Assembly: GCF_001939735.1 (NCBI RefSeq)
Contig: NZ_MJIL01000095.1
Coordinates: forward strand, 246,914-310,913
Length of the DNA stretch: 64,000 bases
Reading direction: 5' to 3'
Source: Photobacterium proteolyticum
GTDB taxonomy: Bacteria; Pseudomonadota; Gammaproteobacteria; Enterobacterales; Vibrionaceae
Part shown: positions 44,834-52,860 of the stretch, in pieces
How positions within the stretch are numbered: the stretch's first letter is position 1
Layout: each line of letters starts with the position of its first letter
Notes under the pieces: model-generated
Database searches by the model: none
What the model saw: the letters and a program-made list of their open reading frames with translations, nothing else
What the model was told of the DNA's origin: nothing
Made by a program: the position numbers and the translations under genes

Positions 44834-47800
44834 CTATGCTATCGCTGCTTCCAGTTTTTCAACTTTCACCGCCGCAACCTTGAACTCAGGGATCTTGGCG
44901 TGCGGATCCGTCGCTGTAATCGTCAATCGGTTTGCCGGTGACTCAGCAAAGTGGAACGGCACGAATACAACGCCAGGCTGCATACGCTTAGTCACAAATG
45001 CCGGTGTCTCTATACTCCCCCTTCGGGTCGATACACGCAGCATCTCGCCATTGCCGATCCCCAATCGCTCTGCATCAGCCACAGAAATCATTGCACGCGG
45101 ACCAGCCAGATTATCCAGCCCTTTAGTCTTACGTGTCATGGTTCCGGTGTGGAACTGCTCAAGCAGCCGCCCAGTTGTCAGGATTAATGGATAGTCATCA
45201 TCCGGAAGCTCTGCCGCATAGCGGAACGGTATCGCAACCATCTCACCTTTGCCTCGAATAAACGTCTCCTGGTGCATAACCCGAGTGCCCGGATGCTGGG
45301 CGTCCTTACAAGGCCACTGGATTCCGTCTCGGCCAACACGCTCCCAGTGAATACCGGCATATTGAGGTGTTACCTGACAGATCTCTTCGGTAATACCCTG
45401 CACAGATTCATATCCCCAGTCACTTCCCATCGCATTAGCAATGCTCTGGATAATCCACCAGTCTTCCTTCGCCTCGCCCGGCGGGTTAATTGCTGGCGAG
45501 ATACGCTGAACACGGCGCTCGGTGTTGGTAAAGTGCCCTGACTTCTCGGCAAACGAGCATGACGGCAGAACAACATCGGCATACTGCGCGGTTTCAGTCA
45601 GGAAGATATCCTGTACGACAAGGAAGTCGAGCTGTTCCAGTGCCTCAATCACATGTGCCTGATTCGGATCGCTGAGTACTGGGTTCTCACCCATAACATA
45701 TAAACCTCTCACCTCCTGATGGCAGGCAGCGTCGATTATTTCTGTCAGCGTCAAGCCCGATTCAGATGGCAAATCCGGTTTATTCCAGGCCTTGGCAAAC
45801 TTGCTGTGGACCTCGGGGTTATACACCTTCTGATAGCCCGGCAGGTTGTTCGGCAGTGCCCCCATATCACACGCGCCCTGAACATTAGACTGGCCACGAA
45901 GCGGATTAATACCCCCGCCTTCAATACCAATGTTGCCACACAATAGCTGCAAGTTGGCAATCGAACGAACGTTATCATGTCCTGTCGTATGCTGGGTGAT
46001 CCCCATTGAGTAGTACACAGCGGTTCTGTCCGCAGTACCGATCATTTCAGCCATTTTAATAACATCAGCAGCACGAACGCCGGTGATAAGCTCAATCTTG
46101 TCCGGCGTATACTCATCTCGCATCACTTCAGCTTTCAGAGCCTCAAAGCCTTCAACGCGATCAGCAATATATTGCTCGTCATGCCAGCCATTTTTAATGA
46201 TCTGCTGCATAATGCCATTCATGAGCATCACATCCGTTCCCGGACGATGAGCCACATAGAGCTGTGCATGCTCTGCAATATCGATCTTCTTCGGATCGGC
46301 AACAATCAAACGCGCCGTTCCTTTACGGATCGCCTGCTTGATGTGCGAAGCAATGATTGGGTGGGCAGAGGTAGTATCCGAGCCAATAATGAACACGACG
46401 TCCGAATGCTGGATGCTCGGTATATCGTTGGTCATAGCCCCGCTACCGAGAGAGGCCTCTAACCCTGTTACCGTTGATGCGTGACACAAACGGGCACAGT
46501 GATCGACGTTGTTTGTCTCCAGCTCGCGGCGAATAAACTTCTGGAAGGCATAGTTGTCTTCATTGGTTGTTTTTGCCGACGAGAACCCTGCCAGTGCGTT
46601 GCCGCCATATTGAGACTTAATTCCACCAAGTTTCTCGGCAACCAACGTCAACGCTTCATCCCAGCTTGCTGGCTGCAACTCGCCATCCTTGCGGATCAGC
46701 GGAGTGTTCAGTCGCTCTTCGCTCTGGATAAAGTCAAAGCCGAAGCGACCTTTCACGCACAGCATCCCCTGATTGACCGGTGAGTCCTTGGTGCCCTGAA
46801 CATATCTAATTTTGTTGGTGATCTCATCAACAAACATGGTGACCTTACAGCCCACCCCGCAATAGGTACAAATCGTATCAACCGGTTTCAGCATCTCAAT
46901 TCGACCCTGAGACTTATCCCGGCTATCAACCAGTGCCCCTGTCGGACATACCTGAACACAGGCGCCACATTGCACACAATTTGAATCGCCCATGCTATAG
47001 CCGTTATCAAACCCTGGACGACATTCCGGACGCTTGGCGCTGCTACCATCGCTATTTTTCATGAAGCTCAGCGCTCCATGGACTGCCTGCTCGTTACAGG
47101 CATCCACACACTGGCCACAGCTGATACAACGGTTAGCGTCAAAGACAATAAACTCTGAGCTATCATCAACGCTGAACTTCTGGCAACTACCGAGATCCAG
47201 ATCTTTATTCTCAACCTGATATTCAGTGGCATAGTCACGAAGGCTACAGTCTGTGTTGGCCTGACAACCACACTCAAGGCAGCGCTCGGCTTCCCGGATA
47301 GCGTCTTCGTTCATAAAGCCGGTTTCGACTTCGGCAAAGCTGAGTTCACGCTCTTTGGTACTCAGCTCCGGCATGACAGAACGCATGACTTTCTTGATCC
47401 CGGCAAACTGCTTTGGATCGACCTGCTTCACCTTCGGTGCTTTCTGGGAGTTGAACGGTTTGACCGGGATCTTTTCCATATCGCCATTGAAGAAACGGTC
47501 TATAGACTCGGCAGCAATGCGTCCGTCTGCCACCGCCTCGATAGCCGTAGCCGGTCCGCGACGGAAATCACCGATACTGAAAATGTTTTCCAAGCCGGAG
47601 TGCATCGTATACGGATCCGACTCCTGAGTGAGCCAGCGGGTAACAGGCAGCTCAATGTCGTCGTTTTCAAGAAATGCCAAATCCGGTTTCTGTGAAACGG
47701 CTGCAATTACCGTATCAAAGGCCTCTGTGAAGTATTCGCCAGTAGGTTCCGGACGTCGGCGCCCCGAAGCATCAGGCTCACCGAGTGCCATCTTCTCAAG

Positions 47801-48985
47801 CTTCACCTCACAAACACGACCGTTCGCATCGGCAATGTTCTCAACAGGGTTGGTCAGGAAGTGGAAATGTACGCCTTCATGCTCTGCTTCGAGGATCTCA
47901 TAATCTTCGGCAGGCATTTCATCACGAGTACGACGGTAAATCAGCGTAGTGTCTGCTCCATCGCGGACAGCGGTTCGAGCACAGTCTATCGCCGTATTAC
48001 CACCACCGATCACAGCTACTTTCTTACCCGTCGTATACTGGTGACCGGTTACATAATCTTTCAAGTAATCGACACCGAGGTAACAACCATCAAGATCACT
48101 GCCCTGATAGTTCATCTCGACAGCTTTTGATGCGCCTACTGCCAGGCAGACGGCATCATAGTCGTTAGCAAGCTCGGATAAGAGGAAGTCTTTACCCAGC
48201 ACTTTGCCGGTTTCAACCTGCATACCGTTTCGGCACATCAGCTCGATTTCTTTGTCCAGTATCGCTTTCGGCAAGCGGTACTCTGGAATACCGTAACGTA
48301 GCCAGCCACCAGCATGAGGCATCGACTCAAACACGGTGACGTTGTAACCTTCATTGCTTAAGTAATAACCACAGGTTAATCCGCCCGGTCCGCTACCAAT
48401 AATGGCAATAGATTTGCCTTTGGCAGGTTTTACTTCGGGAACATATTGTTCCTGTGCTTCCAAGTCAGCATCCGCTGCATGGCGCTTTAGCTGTCTGATA
48501 GCCAGCGGTTCGTCAACAAGTCCTCGACGGCATTCCGTTTCGCAGAATGCTGGGCAGACACGACCGATAGAAAGCGGCATTGGCAAAGTACGCTTGATTA
48601 CTTCGACCGCTTTTTGATGATCATTCTGAGAGATATGATAAAGATAAGACTGAATATCAACTCCGGCCGGACAGGCAGTCTGACACGGTGCCTCACAGTC
48701 TGCGTAGTGATCAGACAAAATGCGATTCAATGCTTTTTTGCGCGCAGCAGATAATGCATCACTCTTCGTAGTAACATTCATCCCCTCGCTAGGATGAATT
48801 TCGCATGCGCGCTTTGTGCCCTGTCCTTCGACTTCAACTACGCATAATTCACAAGGAACTTTTTCACCGTTTTTATTTAAGCCACATAGAGATGGAATAT
48901 CAATTTGGCATTGTGTAGCGGCTTCAAGCAATGTTTGTTGATCATCAACAACCACGGCTTGTCCGTCTATTGTGACATTTATCAT
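44834..48985 (-). CDS. Formate dehydrogenase-like molybdoenzyme fused to a GltD-like flavoprotein
   Basis: Single polypeptide of 1383 residues. Order: N-terminal 2Fe-2S/NADH-dehydrogenase-like domain (about 1-90, CGLNKNGEKVPCELC), a GltD-like FAD/NAD(P) domain (FAD motif about 190, IIGSGPGGLTCG; nucleotide motif about 323, VIGGGNTAIDCA), 4Fe-4S ferredoxin motifs (CISCGQCVDAC, CVQCGACVQVCPTGAL) and an FdhF-type bis-MGD domain (CTYCGVGCKV about 702 onward). The Mo ligand position is Cys834 in CARLCHAS, where E. coli FdhF has selenocysteine. This joins electron entry and formate oxidation in one chain, probably NAD(P)-linked and soluble. The formate substrate is inferred. Confidence 0.9.
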   Translation of the reverse strand: MINVTIDGQAVVVDDQQTLLEAATQCQIDIPSLCGLNKNGEKVPCELCVVEVEGQGTKRACEIHPSEGMNVTTKSDALSAARKKALNRILSDHYADCEAPCQTACPAGVDIQSYLYHISQNDHQKAVEVIKRTLPMPLSIGRVCPAFCETECRRGLVDEPLAIRQLKRHAADADLEAQEQYVPEVKPAKGKSIAIIGSGPGGLTCGYYLSNEGYNVTVFESMPHAGGWLRYGIPEYRLPKAILDKEIELMCRNGMQVETGKVLGKDFLLSELANDYDAVCLAVGASKAVEMNYQGSDLDGCYLGVDYLKDYVTGHQYTTGKKVAVIGGGNTAIDCARTAVRDGADTTLIYRRTRDEMPAEDYEILEAEHEGVHFHFLTNPVENIADANGRVCEVKLEKMALGEPDASGRRRPEPTGEYFTEAFDTVIAAVSQKPDLAFLENDDIELPVTRWLTQESDPYTMHSGLENIFSIGDFRRGPATAIEAVADGRIAAESIDRFFNGDMEKIPVKPFNSQKAPKVKQVDPKQFAGIKKVMRSVMPELSTKERELSFAEVETGFMNEDAIREAERCLECGCQANTDCSLRDYATEYQVENKDLDLGSCQKFSVDDSSEFIVFDANRCISCGQCVDACNEQAVHGALSFMKNSDGSSAKRPECRPGFDNGYSMGDSNCVQCGACVQVCPTGALVDSRDKSQGRIEMLKPVDTICTYCGVGCKVTMFVDEITNKIRYVQGTKDSPVNQGMLCVKGRFGFDFIQSEERLNTPLIRKDGELQPASWDEALTLVAEKLGGIKSQYGGNALAGFSSAKTTNEDNYAFQKFIRRELETNNVDHCARLCHASTVTGLEASLGSGAMTNDIPSIQHSDVVFIIGSDTTSAHPIIASHIKQAIRKGTARLIVADPKKIDIAEHAQLYVAHRPGTDVMLMNGIMQQIIKNGWHDEQYIADRVEGFEALKAEVMRDEYTPDKIELITGVRAADVIKMAEMIGTADRTAVYYSMGITQHTTGHDNVRSIANLQLLCGNIGIEGGGINPLRGQSNVQGACDMGALPNNLPGYQKVYNPEVHSKFAKAWNKPDLPSESGLTLTEIIDAACHQEVRGLYVMGENPVLSDPNQAHVIEALEQLDFLVVQDIFLTETAQYADVVLPSCSFAEKSGHFTNTERRVQRISPAINPPGEAKEDWWIIQSIANAMGSDWGYESVQGITEEICQVTPQYAGIHWERVGRDGIQWPCKDAQHPGTRVMHQETFIRGKGEMVAIPFRYAAELPDDDYPLILTTGRLLEQFHTGTMTRKTKGLDNLAGPRAMISVADAERLGIGNGEMLRVSTRRGSIETPAFVTKRMQPGVVFVPFHFAESPANRLTITATDPHAKIPEFKVAAVKVEKLEAAIA

Positions 48986-49113
48986 ATATTGCCTCTTTCT
49001 ATTGCTTGGCGCTGCATCAAGGTAATGAGTTATACGGATAAGCCGGATATATACGCAGCTATCAACTCGTAACTAACTTCTTGTTCATAGGGAAAGCCAG
49101 TACAGCGCTCACG

Positions 49114-49141
49114 GATGATTTAGATAAATCATCATTTTTTT
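49114..49141 (+). terminator. Terminator-like hairpin upstream of the formate dehydrogenase-like gene
   Basis: Perfect 8-bp arms (49114-49121, 49126-49133) with an AGAT loop, followed by ATTTTTTTG on the plus strand. No plus-strand gene precedes it: the fdh gene begins at 48985 in the opposite direction. It could end a small plus-strand RNA or be fortuitous. Confidence 0.45.
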
Positions 49142-49575
49142 GTTATTCCCCCAACGTATCAGGCTCAGGATAAAATTCCTTGATTTGGAACACTGTAGTG
49201 GATTATTTTCCAAGCAAAATAAAGCAAGCAATAATCTATGTATCGCCTTAAATAGTCACATATTGAAATATATTTACATTATTAATTTTCAGCCAACCTA
49301 CCCCCAAGGCGGTATATATATAATTCTAAAGTGTTAATTTCGTTAAATCATCACGACAAATTAAGATTAAATTTATAAACATACTGCTGACAGAATTATT
49401 AAGTGAAACAATAATACACAAAATGTCTTTTTATTAGACGGTACAATACAATCTCGCCAATCAATTATTGCTTGACGATAAAACAAAGTTTTGTGCAATC
49501 AGTTTATAGCAATTTCAAGACTAGATTGAACAGCCTTTCAAACATGGGTGGCTTATATTCGCATTATAAATGTCA
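49142..49575. other. AT-rich spacer upstream of cheV
   Basis: No convincing ORF or RNA gene seen. It is the upstream part of an 846-bp non-coding interval between the fdh-like gene and cheV. Confidence 0.4.
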
Positions 49576-49615
49576 GCAGATAGCAGATAGCAGATAGCAG
49601 ATAGCAGATAGCAGA
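49576..49615 (+). repeat. 7-bp tandem repeat, unit GCAGATA
   Basis: Five exact copies plus a 5-nt partial, about 220 bp before cheV. A 7-nt unit outside any ORF can change copy number by slippage. Confidence 0.85.
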
Positions 49616-49831
49616 GTATGGTGAACCACTGCGTAGACATGCACTACTCTCTGCATCCACCCGTTGAGCTTTGGCGAAAGAATGTAGTGAGAAAGCGAGG
49701 ATAATCACAGAGTTGCCACAAAATCCGTTACCAAGCTATCAGGAAACGTTATATAAGGCGTGACTTTTACTTAATGAACATCATATAATTTGATGATAAT
49801 GTTAATAATTTTGTGAGCTGCCGGGCAAATT

Positions 49832-50770
49832 ATGGCCAATATTCTAGATTCTGTTGATCAGCGTACCCAGCTTGTCGGTGAAAACCGACTCGAGTTACTT
49901 ATCTTCCAGCTGAACTCATCACAGCTATTTGCCATCAATGTGTTTAAAGTTAAAGAAGTTGTTAAGCTTCCTAGACTGAACGTGCTTCCTGGTTCACACC
50001 CTAATATCACCGGTGTTGCCAACATCCGTGGCCAATCAATTCCTGTCATCGATCTACGTCAGGCAATTGGTATGCGCCCCGTAGATACAGACGGCGAAAG
50101 CAATATGATCATCACCGAATACAACCGTTCGGTACAGGCTTTCCTTGTCGGCCAGGTAATGAACATTGAAAACCTAACCTGGCGTGATATCCAGCCACCA
50201 CCGAGCCAGGTTGGAAAGAACAACTACCTAACTGCCCTTACTAAATTGCAGCGTGATGGTGTCGACCGACTAGTAAGTATCATTGATGTCGAAAAAGTGC
50301 TGGCTGAGATCATTGACTATGACATTCAGATCTCAGAAGAAGTGCTTGATAACAATATCGTGAACCATTTCCATGGCCGCAAGGTACTGATTGTCGATGA
50401 CTCTTCGACTGCTCGTGCGCAAATCCGCGACACCCTTTCTCAGCTAGGGTTGCAGATTATTGAAGCTAGCGACGGTCTGATGGCCCTGAACCTGCTTAAG
50501 AGCTGGTGTGATGAAGGCAAGAATATCAATGACGAAATCCTGATGATGTTCACCGATGCCGAAATGCCGGAAATGGACGGATACAAGCTTACCCACGAAA
50601 TCCGCAATGACCCAAGAATGAACGACATATATATAGCGCTTAACACCTCCCTCAGTGGTAGCTTCAATGAGGCGATGGTGAAAAAAGTTGGCTGTGATCG
50701 GTTTATCTCCAAGTTCCAGCCAGATCTTTTGGTTGAGGTTGTGCAAGACAGGTTACGAGCGGTACTCTAA
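49832..50770 (+). CDS. cheV: Chemotaxis coupling protein CheV (CheW-receiver)
   Basis: Chemotaxis scaffold of 312 residues. The N-terminal CheW-like domain (about 15-165) shows LELLIFQLNSSQLFAINVFKVKEVV and GVANIRGQSIPVIDLR. A receiver domain follows (about 184-312) with VLIVDDSS, phospho-acceptor Asp242 in FTDAEMPEMDGY, Thr/Ser in LNTSLSGS, and Lys in SKFQP. It links chemoreceptors to CheA and can be phosphorylated for adaptation. The ribosome site is weak. A strong terminator follows. Confidence 0.95.
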   Translation: MANILDSVDQRTQLVGENRLELLIFQLNSSQLFAINVFKVKEVVKLPRLNVLPGSHPNITGVANIRGQSIPVIDLRQAIGMRPVDTDGESNMIITEYNRSVQAFLVGQVMNIENLTWRDIQPPPSQVGKNNYLTALTKLQRDGVDRLVSIIDVEKVLAEIIDYDIQISEEVLDNNIVNHFHGRKVLIVDDSSTARAQIRDTLSQLGLQIIEASDGLMALNLLKSWCDEGKNINDEILMMFTDAEMPEMDGYKLTHEIRNDPRMNDIYIALNTSLSGSFNEAMVKKVGCDRFISKFQPDLLVEVVQDRLRAVL

Positions 50771-50789
50771 CCATATCAAAACAAGAAGA

Positions 50790-50813
50790 ACTCGCCTGCG
50801 GGCGAGTTTTTTC
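50790..50813 (+). terminator. Terminator of cheV
   Basis: 7-bp GC-rich arms (50790-50796, 50801-50807) with a TGCG loop, followed by a T-rich tail TTTTTTCTTTC. Confidence 0.9.
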
Positions 50814-50918
50814 TTTCTTCATGCCGCCTCCAACTATACACCTAGCAATAGATAATACTGAAGTGAAGTACGGTCAGTTTCAGCATCAAGGTTAACCACA
50901 ACTGGTCGTCAACAAACA

Positions 50919-51104
50919 TCACTCACACTCCTTATTGGCCACTGACTCTAGTTCATTCCAAGCCTCGAGCGTTTCTCCATGCAAAATATCGATCTTTGGC
51001 TCAGTCACATCTTCGGCTTTTACTGTTAGCTGCATCGTTAGCAACACGATGATGAGAAGAGGAAGCACCCAATCAGGTGCTCCTTTTGGTGTCTTTGGGG
51101 TCAT
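50919..51104 (-). CDS. Small exported/membrane protein downstream of pdsO (61 aa)
   Basis: Unrecognised peptide of 61 residues: a short polar N-terminus, one hydrophobic helix (VLPLLIIVLLTMQLTV), then AEDVTEPKIDILHGE and an acidic tail. A GGGAG site nine bases upstream overlaps the pdsO stop region, so the two are probably cotranscribed. KA/ED might be a signal cleavage site. It occupies the place where a sortase or sortase target gene might be expected after pdsO. It could be a small dedicated partner or the remnant of a longer gene. Confidence 0.6.
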   Translation of the reverse strand: MTPKTPKGAPDWVLPLLIIVLLTMQLTVKAEDVTEPKIDILHGETLEAWNELESVANKECE

Positions 51105-51118
51105 ACGTCATCGCTCCC

Positions 51119-51892
51119 TCAGTGCGTATTTGCCGTACGAACCTGGCTCTGGCTGCTACGCAGCGTTACACGTCGGTCGAAAAAGTCACCTTCAAAGTTC
51201 TGCTCTGCTTTCAGTGGCTCCTGATCGCCGTAGGCTGACGCAAAGATCTGGTTACCATCCACACCACGTTGTTCCAGATAATCTCGAACCGCATCAACAC
51301 GACGTTGTGACAGGTTGTAGTTCTTCAGGCTGTCGCCACGACGATCAGCGTATCCAGCCAGTTCCCATTTCACATCAGGGGCCTGTTTCATTAGCTCTGC
51401 CAACTCCTCCAACTGGGCTTCAAAGTGCGGTTCAATCCGGGCAGAGCCAGTTCGAAAGTGTACATTCATCTCTAAAGCCAAATCTATCTGGCGTTGCTCT
51501 AGACTGTTTTGGTCGATGAGTTGCTGCTGCAGGCGTGCAATCTCTATTTGTGACTGGTTATAGCGCTGGCTAATGCGTTCAAGTTCGCCGTTACGTGCTG
51601 TCAACTCCAGCATTTCTTCGTCTTGAGCCTGAATATGTTGCTCCTGCCCCATTGCCGTACCGGCAATCCCACCGACAATTGCCCCAATCACCGCCCCTGC
51701 AGGGCCACCGACTAACGCACCGAATGCCGCACCGGACCCCATGCCGATTAACTGCTCATCCTGACCAACGGTATAGGCATCTGGAGTCGTGTTAGCCCCC
51801 GATGTCTTCCCCTCTGCGGCTTGTGTGGCCGGTGTAATAACAGAAGCCATCATAGTGGTTGCAATCAGTGTTGAAATTAGCTGCTTTTTCAT
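51119..51892 (-). CDS. pdsO: Sortase-associated OmpA-like protein PdsO
   Basis: Exported protein of 257 residues. A signal peptide (MKKQLISTLIATTMMASV...TQA) is followed by a glycine-zipper stretch (GMGSGAAFGALVGGPAGAVIGAIVGG), a coiled-coil segment, and an OmpA-type peptidoglycan-binding domain (VHFRTGSARIEP, AGYADRRGDSLKNYNLSQRRV, YGDQEP). This matches PdsO of the proteobacterial dedicated sortase system as I remember it, supported by the divergent PdsR/PdsS genes. The start at 51892 has GAGGAA upstream. The sortase itself is absent from the window. Confidence 0.82.
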   Translation of the reverse strand: MKKQLISTLIATTMMASVITPATQAAEGKTSGANTTPDAYTVGQDEQLIGMGSGAAFGALVGGPAGAVIGAIVGGIAGTAMGQEQHIQAQDEEMLELTARNGELERISQRYNQSQIEIARLQQQLIDQNSLEQRQIDLALEMNVHFRTGSARIEPHFEAQLEELAELMKQAPDVKWELAGYADRRGDSLKNYNLSQRRVDAVRDYLEQRGVDGNQIFASAYGDQEPLKAEQNFEGDFFDRRVTLRSSQSQVRTANTH

Positions 51893-52161
51893 TTTCCGTT
51901 CCTCATCAGTAAACAATGTGCTGATTGGTTGTTTGGTATCGACATCGTGTTTAAAGCTTTTTGGCTATATCGATGTCGTTTCGATGAGGCAATTAAACCA
52001 ACTGGATCTGGCAATATTCGGGAGGAAAAAGGGCAATATGCTGATCAATTGTGGCAAAAAAATGGCAATTGGTTGATGTGGCTTTTTTCAGGCATTTTTT
52101 ATTGTATAGTCAGCACATATCAACATCCCGAGCTACCAACTAACATCTGCTAAGGCCATAC

Positions 52162-52848
52162 ATGAAGAAGATTGTGATTGTCGAAGACGAAGCCGCTATC
52201 CGTGAAAACTATATCGATGTGTTGAAGAAACACGGCTATAGCGTGCAGGGGTATGACAACCGGCCCGATGCACAAGCGGCATTCGAACAGCACCTACCCG
52301 ATCTCGCCATTATTGATATCGGCCTTCAGAATGAAATTGATGGTGGATTTTCGTTATGCCAGTCTCTTCGCGCGCTGTCTCCTACCCTACCTATTATCTT
52401 CCTGACCGCTCGTGATAGTGATTTTGACACTGTTTGCGGGTTGAGAATGGGCGCAGATGACTACCTGACCAAAGATGTTAGTTTGCCCCATCTTATGGCC
52501 CGAATTGCTGCCCTGTTTCGTCGTAGTGATCTGCTCGCTGTCCCGACAGAGCAAGAAACGCTAATTGAGCGCGGGGCGTTAACGATAGATAAGAATAAGA
52601 TGCAGATTTTCTGGAACAAGCAGTTGGTTGAGCTCACCGTCACCGAATTTTGGATGGTCTACGCGCTGGCAAAGCGCCCGGGCCATGTCAAAAGCCGCCA
52701 TGACCTCATGGATGAGGCTCAGGTTGTTGTCGACGACAGCACTATCACTTCCCACGTAAAACGGATCCGTAAAAAATTCCTGCAATATGATGATAGCTTC
52801 GACTGCATCAACACGGTGTACGGCATGGGCTACCGGTGGGGCTCATAA
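52162..52848 (+). CDS. pdsR: OmpR-family response regulator PdsR
   Basis: Response regulator of 228 residues: receiver (VIVEDEAAIRENY, phospho-acceptor Asp52 in IIDIGL, FLTARDSD, ADDYLTKD) and a C-terminal winged helix (ELTVTEFWMVYALAKRPGHVKSRHDL, DSTITSHVKRIRKKF, YGMGYRW). It is encoded 12 bp before a kinase gene and divergent from pdsO. That arrangement and the unusual sensor fit the Pds dedicated sortase regulators. It probably controls pdsO and linked cell-surface genes. Confidence 0.88.
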   Translation: MKKIVIVEDEAAIRENYIDVLKKHGYSVQGYDNRPDAQAAFEQHLPDLAIIDIGLQNEIDGGFSLCQSLRALSPTLPIIFLTARDSDFDTVCGLRMGADDYLTKDVSLPHLMARIAALFRRSDLLAVPTEQETLIERGALTIDKNKMQIFWNKQLVELTVTEFWMVYALAKRPGHVKSRHDLMDEAQVVVDDSTITSHVKRIRKKFLQYDDSFDCINTVYGMGYRWGS

Positions 52849-52860
52849 CCGAGGTTGATC

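Noticed and set aside
46484..46486. Selenocysteine codon in the formate dehydrogenase-like gene
   Set aside because: The codon at the molybdenum-ligand position encodes Cys (TGT), not TGA, and the frame has no internal stop.
49576..49615. CRISPR array
   Set aside because: The units are contiguous 7-mers with no spacers, and no cas genes are present.
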